A stretch of 64,000 nucleotides of DNA from Abelmoschus esculentus. Taxonomy: Eukaryota > Streptophyta > Magnoliopsida > Malvales > Malvaceae. Shown here piece by piece: positions 55,363-64,000 of this stretch. Below the pieces are notes generated by a model that worked only from the letters and a program-made list of their open reading frames with translations, made no database searches and was not told where the DNA came from. How positions within the stretch are numbered: position 1 is the stretch's first letter; each line of letters begins with the position of its first letter. Position numbers and translations under genes: made by a program. Location: NCBI GenBank assembly GCA_035048815.1, contig JAUCBN010000035.1, positions 11,296,501-11,360,500 of the forward strand. Direction: 5' to 3'.

Positions 55363-56442
55363 ATGCCTCCGAGACGTGAGACACGTGCCACCGTGAGCTT
55401 GATCACCGATGGTCAGGCCGAGGGAGAGGCGAATGTGAGGGAGGAACCGCTTCCACCTCCTCTACCAGTTGGCGTGCCACTCGCTGGTGTGCCTCCGGTT
55501 TCAGTAGGAGGCCAATTCGGAGACTTTGCACCGTTCATACAGGCTATGACGGGTGCGTTTCAGGCAGTTATGGCTGGAGTGCAAGTACCGGCTCCCACAC
55601 CTGCCGTTGTAGTTACCCCAGGGTTACCACTTGAGCGTTTGCGTAGCTTGGGAGGTGTTGAGTTCCGTGGATCTGATCCGAGTGCAGCTGAGGAGTGGTT
55701 GGCTAGTACCGAGAGGATTTTGGATCAGATGGAATGTCAGGATGCCCGTAGGTTAGGTTGTGTGGTCTCTCTGCTTCAGGGGGATGCTTATAGATGGTGG
55801 ACTACCACGAGAGCGGGTGTAGCAGTTATTAACCTGACATGGGAGTACTTTAGGACCGCCTTTCTGCGGAAGTTCTTGGATCCGCAGTACGAGGATGCGC
55901 GGAAGAGGGAGTTTATGTCTCTGGTGCAGGGCACTAGGAGTGTGTCTGACTATGAGATACAGTTTATCCGATTGAGTCATTATGCGCCGGAGTTGGTTCC
56001 TACGGAGCATAAGAGATGTGGTAGGTTCCGATATGGTTTGGATCCGGAGATTAAGACATACTTGTTGGCTGCGGAGTACACTGAGTTTGATGTGCTCGTT
56101 AATCGGGCTAAGGATGTTGAAGAGTCCTTGAGAGAGGCTAGGAAGTCTTCTGATGTTGGGAAGAGGCCTGCTGAGGCTAGTACCCAAGGTAATAAGGGTA
56201 AGTGGTTTTGGGACAATCGATATAGAGCTGATCGACACCGGGGTGATTTTGGACACGGTGGATGTGCTCAGCAGTATAGTAGAGGTGGTGGTAATACAAC
56301 AGTTTGTAACTTGTGTTCTCGACGCCATCCGTGAGAGTGTTGGTGGGACACTGGTGCCTGCATTGGTTGTGGATCTAAGGATCACAGGAAGAGGGATTGT
56401 CCAAGGTTTGCTGGTGAGGCTGGTAACCGAGCTGAGGTTACC
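55363..56442 (+). pseudogene. gag: A3 gag with zinc knuckle
   Basis: ATG 55363 (MPPRRETRATVSLITDGQAE). Pro-rich N-terminus, then the capsid core: AEEWLASTERILDQMECQDA, GDAYRWWTTTRAGVA, FRTAFLRKFLDPQYEDARKR, EFMSLVQGTRSVSDYE. TGA at 56332-56334 (GGG/GGA Gly in A1) cuts the zinc region. The frame continues open after it with GACIGCGSKDHRKRDC, a CX2CX4HX4C knuckle. So 323 codons are intact before the stop, and protease follows in the same frame. It forms the virus-like particle by family. Confidence 0.88.
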
Positions 56443-57201
56443 GTGGTACCTGGTAGAGGATGCGGTGGGGATAGAGGTCCTTTTCAGAGACAGGGAGATG
56501 GCCGTAGAGTTTATGCTCAGCGTGGGACCCGTAATGCTACAGATGTGGTTGCAGGTACTTTTTCTTTACGAAATGTACCGTTGTTTTCTTTGATAGATTC
56601 GGGATCTATGCATTCATATGTTTTGAGTGAGCATGCATATATGTTGGATATCTCTGTTGATGTTTTAGATGTGGGAGTTGTGGTTACTAGTTCTTTGGGT
56701 GAGACGGTGACCGTAAAAAGGTTATATAGGAGATGTCTGTTGGAGGTGCAAGGGCATGTCTTTGAGGTTGACTTGATGAAGTTATTGTTTCATGGTTTTG
56801 ATCTTATTTTGGGGGTTGATTGGTTGACGGAGCATAGAGCCTTGGTAGATTTTGAAAAGAAACAGGTTACTTTGAGGTTGATGGATGGTAGTGAGGTTAT
56901 GGTGAAGAGTGAGTATACGGGATTCTTGTCTAATGTAGTTTCGGCCTTACAAGCGGAAAAGTTGATGCAGCATGGTGGAGTAGCATATCTAGCTTATGTG
57001 ATGAATCCAGGTATAGGAAAGTTTTGGGTGCAGGACATTCGAACAATATATGACTTTCCGAAAGTTTTTCCTGAGGAGTTGCCAAGATTACCTCCTGATC
57101 GTGATGTGGAGTTTAGTATCGAGACTTATGCTGGCACTAATCCGGTGTCTATTGCTCCTTATCGCATGGCACCTAAGGAGTTAAAGGAGTTAAAGATGTA
57201 G
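56443..57201 (+). pseudogene. gag-pol: A3 protease region
   Basis: Same frame as gag. Retropepsin with FSLIDSGSMHSYVLS (catalytic DSG at residues 52-54 of this open part) and LILGVDWLTEHRALVDFEKK, then a linker to RT ending MAPKELKELKM. TAG 57199-57201 stands where [11 protein letters not shown] is expected, a CAG to TAG change. Confidence 0.88.
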
Positions 57202-58839
57202 TTGCAGGAGTTGCTTGACCGTGGTTTTATACGACCGAGTGTATCACCTTGGGGTGCACCGGTGTTGTTTGTGAAGAAGAAAGATGGCACAATGAGGATG
57301 TGCATTGATTATCGGCAATTGAATAAGTTGACCGTGAAGAATAAGTATCCTTTACCGAGGATTGATGATTTGTTTGATCAGTTTCGAGGAGCAAGTGTGT
57401 TCTCGAAGATTTATTGGAGGTCGGGGTACTACCAGTTGAAAGTGAAAGAGGAGGATGTGTTGAAAACGGCTTTTCGGACAAGGTATGGTCATTATGAGTT
57501 TTTGGTGATGCCGTTTGGTTTGACGAATGCCCCTGCTACTTTTATGGATATGATGAACCGGGTGTTTCACGAGTACTTGGATCAGTTTGTGGTAGTGTTC
57601 ATAGATGATATCCTCATGTATTCACGTACCGAGAAAGATCATGATCGGCATTTGCGGTTGGTGTTGCAAGCGTTGAAAGAGAACCAGTTGTATGCTAAGT
57701 TAAGTATGTGTGAGTTTTGGTTAAAAGAGGTGGTGTTTCTTGGTCATGTGGTGTCGAAAAAGGGTATTAGTGTTGATCCAAAGAAGATAGAGGCTGTTAT
57801 GGGTTGGAAGCAATCGAGATCGGTGTCAGAGGTTCGGAGTTTCCTAGGTTTGGCTGGGTATTATCGTAGGTTCGTTGAGGGTTTTTTGAGCATTACTGCT
57901 CCTATGACTAAGTTGTTGCAAAAGAAGGTTCCTTTTGAGTGGAAAGAAAGTCAACAAAAGAGTTTTGAGAAGTTCAAGGAGGTGTTGACTAGTGCACCGG
58001 TGTTGGTTCAACCCGAGTCTGGTAAGGATTTTGTGGTTTATAGTGATGCATCATACGTTGGTCTCGGGTGTGTTTTGATGCAAGAAGGGAAAGTTGTAGC
58101 TTATGCTTCTAGACAGTTGAGGGTGCATGAAAAGAATTATCCGACACATGATTTGGAGTTGGCGGCGATGGTTTTTGCTTTGAAGATTTGGAGACATTAT
58201 TTGTATGGAGAGAAGTGTACTATATATACGGATCATAAGAGTTTGAAGTATCTCATGTCACAAAAGGATTTGAATCTTAGGCAACGAAGATGGATGGAGT
58301 TGCTTAAGGATTATGATTTATCTATTGAGTATCATCCGGGGAAAGCCAATGTAGTAGCTGATGCTTTGAGTCGTAAGGCGGCGGTTGAGTTGAGAGAAAT
58401 GTTTGCTAGGTTGAGTATCTCTAAGGAAGGTGGTTTAGTGGTGGAGTTGCAAGTAAAACCTGTTTTGGTTGAGATGATCAAGGTGAAACAGTTGGAGGAT
58501 GAGACTTTGGTACCTTTTGTGGAGGATATTGCAGAGGGTAGACCGACCGAGTATCATTTTGATGATGATGAGGTGTTGTGTTTTAGAGGTCGGATTGTGG
58601 TGCCGGATGATCAAGAGTTGAGGCAAGCTATCTTGGTGGAGGCTCATACTAGTCCGTTTGCTATGCATCCGAGTAGTGTGAGAATGTATAGAGATCTCAA
58701 AAGTGTGTACTTTTGGGTTGGTTTAAAGAGAGATGTGACAGAGTTTGTTTCTCGTTGTATGGTGTGTCAGCGGGTGAAAGTTGAACATCAGTTCCCTGTA
58801 GGTTTATTGCAACCGGTCCAAGTTCCAGAATGGAAATGA
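57202..58839 (+). pseudogene. gag-pol: A3 reverse transcriptase, RNase H and integrase zinc domain
   Basis: 545 open codons in the gag frame. [22 protein letters not shown] at residues 21-40, [14 protein letters not shown] at 101-114, and the FIDD box at 133-136 (YxDD form of the family). In motif A the usual KIDL is KIYW: residue 71 (57412-57414) is Tyr instead of the catalytic Asp, so RT should be inactive. RNase H: Asp 282 (VVYSDAS), Glu 319 (HDLELAA), Asp 344 (YTDHKS) and Asp 387 (VADALSR) are all present. Integrase zinc domain: His 482, His 489, Cys 519, Cys 522. It ends at TGA 58837-58839, where sister elements have Trp. Confidence 0.93.
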
Positions 58840-59868
58840 GAGAGAATTACCATGGATTTTGTGAGGGGGTTGCCATTAACACCGTCCAAAAAAGATTCTA
58901 TATGGGTGATTGTTGATAGGTTTACGAAGTGTGCACATTTTCTTGCCGTGCATACGACGTACTCCATGGATAAGTTGGCAGATTTGTATGTTTCTGAGGT
59001 GGTGAGGTTGCATGGTGTGCCGAAGTCGATCATATCGGATAGAGATCCGCGGTTTACATCCAAGTTTTGGAGGAGTTTGCAGACAGCTTTGGGTACGAGG
59101 CTTAGCTTTAGTACGGCTTATCATCCACAGACGGATGGATAGTCTGAGCGTGTTATTCAGACTTTGGAGGATATGTTGAGGTGTTGTGTCATTGAGTTTC
59201 AAGGTTCTTGGGAGAAGCAATTGCCGTTGGTGGAGTTTGCTTATAATAATAGTTTTCAGACAAGTATACAGATGGCACCGTTTGAGGCGTTGTATGGGTG
59301 TAAGTGTCGTACACCTTTGTTTTGGAAGGAAGTTGGATAGAAGTATGTATCTTTGCCTCAAGTGTTGAAGGATACGGATGAGAAAGTTAAGTTGATATGT
59401 GCTAAACTTAAGGAAGCTTCGGATAGGTAGAAGTCCTAGGCCGATTTGAAACGTAGGGAGATAGAGTATGATGTTGGGGACAAAGTGTTTCTTAAGGTTT
59501 CTCCATGGAAGAAGGTAATGAGGTTTGGACGTAAGGGTAAGTTGAGTACTCGTTTTATTGGACCATATGAGGTGTTGGAGCGTGTTGGTCCTGTTGCTCA
59601 TAGGTTGAGGTTGCCGGAGGAGTTGAGTAAGATGCATGATGTTTTTGGATGTGGAGATCGAGTTAAGGGAGGATATGAGTTATGAGGAAGAACCGGTGAG
59701 GATTTGGATATGGATACAAAGGTTCTTCGAGGGAAGACCATAGAATTGGTTAAAGTGCTTTGGAAACACCGAGGTGTTGAAGAAGCAACTTGGGAGACAA
59801 GGAAAAACATGGAGGAGCAGTTTCCTCACTTGTTTACTTCAGGTAAATTTCGAGGACGAAATTTTTTT
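58840..59868 (+). pseudogene. gag-pol: A3 integrase core, GPY/F module and chromodomain
   Basis: Same frame. Core: [16 protein letters not shown], catalytic Asp in WVIVDRFTK and Asp in [14 protein letters not shown] 59140-59142 (a Gln codon in relatives) comes just before the catalytic Glu (SERVIQ at 59143). Further TAGs are at 59338-59340 and about 59428 and 59437. 59446-59685 holds VGDKVFLKVSPWKKVMRFG and RFIGPYEVLERVGPVAHRL. About 70 bp (the HVSMLRRY region in A1) are deleted near 59650. The chromodomain follows at 59704 (GKTIELVKVLWKHRGVEEA, TWETRKNMEEQFPHLF). C-terminal chromodomain and motifs place it in the Tekay/Del group. Confidence 0.9.
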
Positions 59869-59882
59869 AAGAGGGGGAGAGT
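59869..59882 (+). other. A3 polypurine tract
   Basis: AAGAGGGGGAGAGT, directly before the 3' LTR. Confidence 0.88.
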
Positions 59883-62800
59883 TATAACATCCAGTTTTTG
59901 GGGTTATTAGTCTAGGTTTAGTTAGGGGGATTCGATTCGGGTCAAATCGGGTTCTCCGGTTCATTAATTCCGGGGAAAAATAAAATAAGGATATTTTTAA
60001 TTAAGGAAAATAATAATTTGAAAGGTGGTTAAAAATATTTAAAATATGTTTCAAAATTAAAAGAAAATAATTTGGACTTTATATTGATTTTTTATTATGC
60101 TTAATTATGCATAAATGATCAATTTGTAATTTTTGGAAACTTTGAGGACTATTTTGTAATTTTCAGAAATTACATGGTTTTAGTGACTAAATTGAAAAGC
60201 AAGCTAACCTTAGAATCCTTAGAGGGCCATAAACCCATTTCTAATTTTTAATAATGGTTTATTCACCAAAATATATTTTTAATTATTTTAATTAGATTTT
60301 TAATCATTTTCTCTCAAAACCACTTTTTCTCTTATTTTTCTCTCATCTTTTTCTCTCATTTTCTCTACACTTTCTCTTCATCTTTTCTCTTCAATTCCTT
60401 GCTGATTTTTGCATCTTTTTCAACAAAGATTACATCACTTGCATCATCTTTCCATCCTTTACAAAACCTAAGCATCAATTTCATCAAATCTACATCAAAT
60501 TGCAAGGAATCAAGAAGGGGAAAATTATATATTTTTAGTGAATAGATCTTGAAGGTAATTTTCTGGATTTTTATTCTTTTCTAAGGTTCTTTATTGAAAT
60601 TCCCAAGTATTAGCTTGCTAATCTTTGAATAAACACTTGATTCTATGTTTTTAATATTAGATCTAGTGATTTTGTGAAATCTTTTTGGATCTCATTTAAT
60701 GCTGGAATTAGATGGATTCAATTATGTTTTTATGTTAATTAAATGATTAATTGAGTCTTGATTTGATAACACATTAATTTAATCCCGGAATAATGCAATC
60801 GGTGTAGTTTTAAGGTGCTTTTCGGTTGTTTTAGGGGTTGTTTTAGATGCTTAAATATTGCTGGAGGTATAAGGATGGTTTGGGTGTGTTTTTAGATCAT
60901 AATTGAGGTGGATTAGATGTTAGATTCATTAGATTTTGGGCTGATGTTGTTCGGATGTGTTTTGGCTTTGTTTACGGTCTTTCGGCTAAGTTTTCAGTAG
61001 TTTAGTGGTGATTGGATATGGCTGTTTATGTGAGCATGTTATGATGTGAAAATGCTCTGTTTTTAATGTTGTATAAGAGGTACAAGAAGGTGCTTGATTG
61101 CTGGTGCGTTGGTGCGATCATCGGATAGCGGCGAAAGCTCATTTCACTTGTTGGTGAGTGATTTCGGATTTAAAAGCGAATCGTGTTTGGTACGTACTGT
61201 TTTGGGGACTATGGAAGAGTGTGAAAACCTTCCATGGTTCAAGAGTAAGTAAAGTAATTGTTTTTGATGAACCAGTATGAGTTTCGGCTATTTTCGACAA
61301 AGGTATTTTTGTTGGTAATGCAATGTGATTTATGGAAGTGCATGAGCATGTTTTGAATTGATGCATACATGAGAGATACTTGCTGAAATGCATAGCTTAT
61401 TTAGCATCCATGATTATGGAAAATTATGAGAAATGTTTTGGAATACAATATGGTTATTTGCCTTATACATGATGGTGCCTTTGGGCATGGCTTTTGGTTC
61501 ATTTGTTGAACATATTTTGCATGCATTATGAGCAGCAAGTTATCATGTACATTTGATTATGATATTGGCTTAGTGACACTAACTTTAGATTTGAGTACGA
61601 ATGACATGTCATTAGGATTGTCTTAAGTGCACTATAATCAAAACGGAGTATACAAAATATTGCCTACACGTAACAAGGGTGACTCTGTGTCCAACCGTGC
61701 GTGGTAGAGCCGCCTACACGTAACAAGGGTGACTATGTGTCCGATCGTGCGTGGTAGTGCTAATGGTGACTTCGTGTCATGTCAATGGTGACCTCGTGTC
61801 ATGTCAATGGTGACTTCGTGTCATGACGAGACAATGGTCTCATGGATCCGTGTATTCGGTGAGCTCAAGGTTCACATTAAAGTGGTCACTAGAATGTCAA
61901 TATACATACAAGAATTTGAGAAGAAGATTGAGCATCATTTATAAATTGTTTTGATAAGGTTATGTGAACTCAAGGATGCATATGATTTAATGAACTTGGG
62001 CATGAAATATTTGCATGCGTGATTTAACAAAGTATAGCAAAATTATGGTTTCATCATGGTTTTAAATAGATACATTGATGGTTTGTGTAGAGCTTCCTCA
62101 CTAAGCATGTTTGCTTAAGCTCTCTTTTCATCCTTGCAGAAAAATAAAGGCACTTTGGGCATCGATCAAGGCAAGGAAAACAAGGGGGAAGAATCACTTG
62201 AATTTGGTATGTTTTTGGCAAATAAATTGGGTAAGGCAATGTGTAACACAACCTATGGGAGGAGTGTGTACTTAGGCTTTGGTTCATGTTGTAATAAGAC
62301 CATCATTGTTTGATTGTTAATTGTTGAACTTTGGATTTGTTTGAGTTGTTGAAGCATGTATTAGCATGATCGTATGTTGCTAGTCATTCTTAGGAAGCAT
62401 GCCTATAGGTCTCCTTGTGATCTTTCCAAATGTTTTAAGGTGTGTTTATGTTGATGGAGATGCCTAGGAATGTTGCATATAGTTTCGGGTTATTAAAGTT
62501 TATACTTGGGTTGGTTTAGATGAGCTTAATACGTCTTACCTCATTCCCGAATACAGGGGGTATCGAAACACCCTGTGACAGTATCGATACCCCTATGCAT
62601 ATTTGAACGTCTGTATTGAACCAGGGTTCGGTACCAAAAGCTACTGGACATGGTTGTTCCGAAACATCCTATGGTTGTTTCGAAATAGGTGGCCATAGTT
62701 CGAACCATGGTCCGAACCAAAAGTTCATTGGACACATGTTTTTCGAAACACCCCAAGGCTGTTTTGAAACACCAGGCCTAAAAAGGGCAATTCGAGAGTT

Positions 62801-63332
62801 TTGAATGCATGAAACGTAGGATTTAATTTAGTAAGCGAATACAATGGATTTATAAGTAATTTAGGAGATGTTATGACACCATGGTTCATGTTTAACCCGA
62901 ACACACATTGAATGATATAAGATGGATGAAATACCTAATATTACATACTTTGCAATTAAGTCCATAAATGCTAAAACATAAAATCGATTAACTAAGATAC
63001 CTCGTTTGATCTGAATTGTATGGTGAATGTGTTAAGCTTGCTTAATTGTTACCCGGTGGATTGATTGTGGATATGGTGATGCATATTAGTTCCTTACATT
63101 TTGGTCCCTAATCATGTATGCGTTAAATTGATTTACTTATAATGGTTGAACAGCGTCCGTCTCTATCTTACTTGAGTTAATTACACATAGGAGATTAATC
63201 GTGTATCTAGATAAAAAAAGTATTACGGTTTTTAGGGTCGTTTATCAGATCAGAACCTCACGGGTTTGGTTTGATATTCCCCGTGTGACCCATTAGTACT
63301 AGTTCCGTCTAAGCCGGGCTAAGGGAGTTACA
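59883..63332 (+). mobile_element. A3 3' LTR
   Basis: 3,450 bp. The first dinucleotide is mutated (TATAACATCCAG instead of TGTAACATCCCG); it ends GGGAGTTACA. Tandem arrays are at 61664-61826 and the TTTCGAAA-type cluster is at 62558-62775. Confidence 0.93.
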
Positions 63333-63723
63333 TTATATTTCCTATCGACTTTCTCGTCCTTTATTGTGAGTCCGACGATAATGTACCGATCATATTGGGT
63401 CGACCTTTCCTGGCTACTAGACGCACCATCATCGATATGGAAAATGGCGAGCTCAGAATGCGGATAAACGATCAACAAGTCAAGTTGAACGCCTTCCACA
63501 ATCTCACAAATTCAGACACTCCAGCAGAATGTAAGGCTCTCCATACACCAAACCAGGGTACTAAAACATCCTGCCTGACAGCACGCTCGACAGACTGTTC
63601 GGTAAGCGAATAAATCCCAAAGGAGAATTCCAATGCACTGAAGGGACTGGCCAACACGTGAAGGAAGATACGAGCCAGAAAGACATAATCAAAGTAGGAG
63701 ATGCATTCACATACACTCCATAA
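63333..63723 (+). pseudogene. gag: B3 gag-protease, last part
   Basis: It begins with the right TTATA duplication and continues the protease-like domain cut at 51548: ...FPIDFLVLYCESDDNVPIIL-type residues, GRPFLATRRTIIDMENGEL and INDQQVKLNAFHNLTNSDTP, then a frameshift near 63600. It ends at TAA 63721-63723, three codons before the stop position of B4. Confidence 0.8.
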
Positions 63724-64000
63724 GTAACATAATCTCTTCCCTTCCATTTTAGTTATTATATTAGGACTAGTTTATAGATTGTTATTTTCAGTATTTTATG
63801 TTGTTATATTTTATCTTCAGTATTTTATGTTTTTATGTCTTGTTTTTTAGAATAAATAAAGCAACGAATGTAGAAATATTATGTCACAGCAGGAAGTCTG
63901 CTGCCGCGGCAGTGTACTATGTTAGAGACACAGAATTCCTAACGGGTAAAAACAGTGTAACGGCTCTCTGTCGAGAAATCCGCCTGGGCAGTAACTGTTC
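63724..64000 (+). other. B3 spacer before the second ORF
   Basis: Matches 44217-44500 of B4. It contains the palindrome CTGCCGCGGCAG at 63901-63912. The second ORF of B3 should begin beyond the window. Confidence 0.75.

Larger units (their letters stand above)
51549..63332 (+). mobile_element. A3, complete Tekay/Del-type chromovirus
   Basis: 11,784 bp with TTATA on both sides. 5' LTR 51549-54997, primer site, leader, one gag-pol frame, polypurine tract, 3' LTR 59883-63332. It is inserted in the protease region of B3. The LTRs are nearly equal in length (3,449 and 3,450 bp). By eye they differ at about 15-20 positions in the first 350 bp and less further on, so this is one of the younger insertions here. 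Confidence 0.95.

Noticed and set aside
55753..56385. 210-residue minus-strand ORF opposite gag
   Set aside because: It is a shadow of the A3 gag coding strand; the A1 copy has the same antisense opening only in fragments and the sequence is rich in Leu/Ser/Thr as expected for an antisense frame.
58876..59637. 253-residue minus-strand ORF opposite integrase
   Set aside because: It is antisense to recognised integrase motifs and has no features of its own.
1..64000. Host protein-coding genes, rRNA or tRNA genes
   Set aside because: Every convincing coding motif belongs to a retroelement, and no rRNA or full tRNA sequence was recognised. A short or intron-rich host gene cannot be fully excluded by eye.

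Overview
The window is repeat-rich nuclear DNA of a flowering plant, probably a eudicot. Almost all of it belongs to LTR retrotransposons nested inside one another, as in heterochromatin or pericentromeric DNA. I recognise no host gene. The species cannot be told from the sequence. I use these working names: A = Ty3/gypsy chromovirus of the Tekay/Del type (LTR about 3.2-3.6 kb, initiator-Met tRNA primer site, C-terminal chromodomain); B = Athila-like Ty3/gypsy element (LTR about 1.35 kb, Asp-tRNA primer site) with a gag-protease ORF and a second ORF but no reverse transcriptase or integrase; C = short deletion derivative of B (LTR about 1.5 kb, internal part about 1.8 kb); D and E = older relatives of B and A.

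Layout. 1-5330: AT-rich DNA, a possible SINE, and a relic of a plant gag/protease retroelement split by a solo A LTR (S1, 1053-4507, target duplication TGTTA). About 5640-8209: D, with an LTR and broken gag, cut by E. 8210-10179: the left part of the E LTR, cut by C. 10180-27427: a tandem C array (LTR-internal-LTR-internal-LTR-internal), whose third internal part holds a complete minus-strand B element (B1, 18678-27126, duplication GATAT). 27428-38365: A1, an A element that lost its reverse transcriptase region and whose 3' LTR contains another solo A LTR (S2, 34893-38096, duplication TGCAT). 38369-39039: an inverted A LTR end, which marks a rearrangement. 39040-64000: B3, a B element truncated on the left. 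It contains a complete B element (B4, 40169-49753, duplication GTGTG), which itself holds a solo B LTR (S3, 45405-46769, duplication AATAT). B3 also contains a complete A element (A3, 51549-63332, duplication TTATA).

Five insertions have matching 5-bp target duplications on both sides (S1, B1, S2, B4/S3 as two, A3 making six in all), so their relative order can be read directly. D, E, C, A1 and B3 each lack one flank, which points to at least one large deletion at the 38.4-39.0 kb junction.

All coding regions are decayed. A3 keeps one gag-protease-RT-RNase H-integrase-chromodomain reading frame broken by nonsense codons and one small deletion, and it has lost an RT catalytic aspartate. The most unusual material is in the B/C system. 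It has a conserved gag-protease plus 'putative plant transposon protein' gene pair with no polymerase, and a TATA box conserved just upstream of the second gene. It carries repeated hairpins with invariant loops and changing stems, two hairpin-polypurine modules per element, and one element whose two LTRs belong to different subfamilies although its target duplication is perfect.
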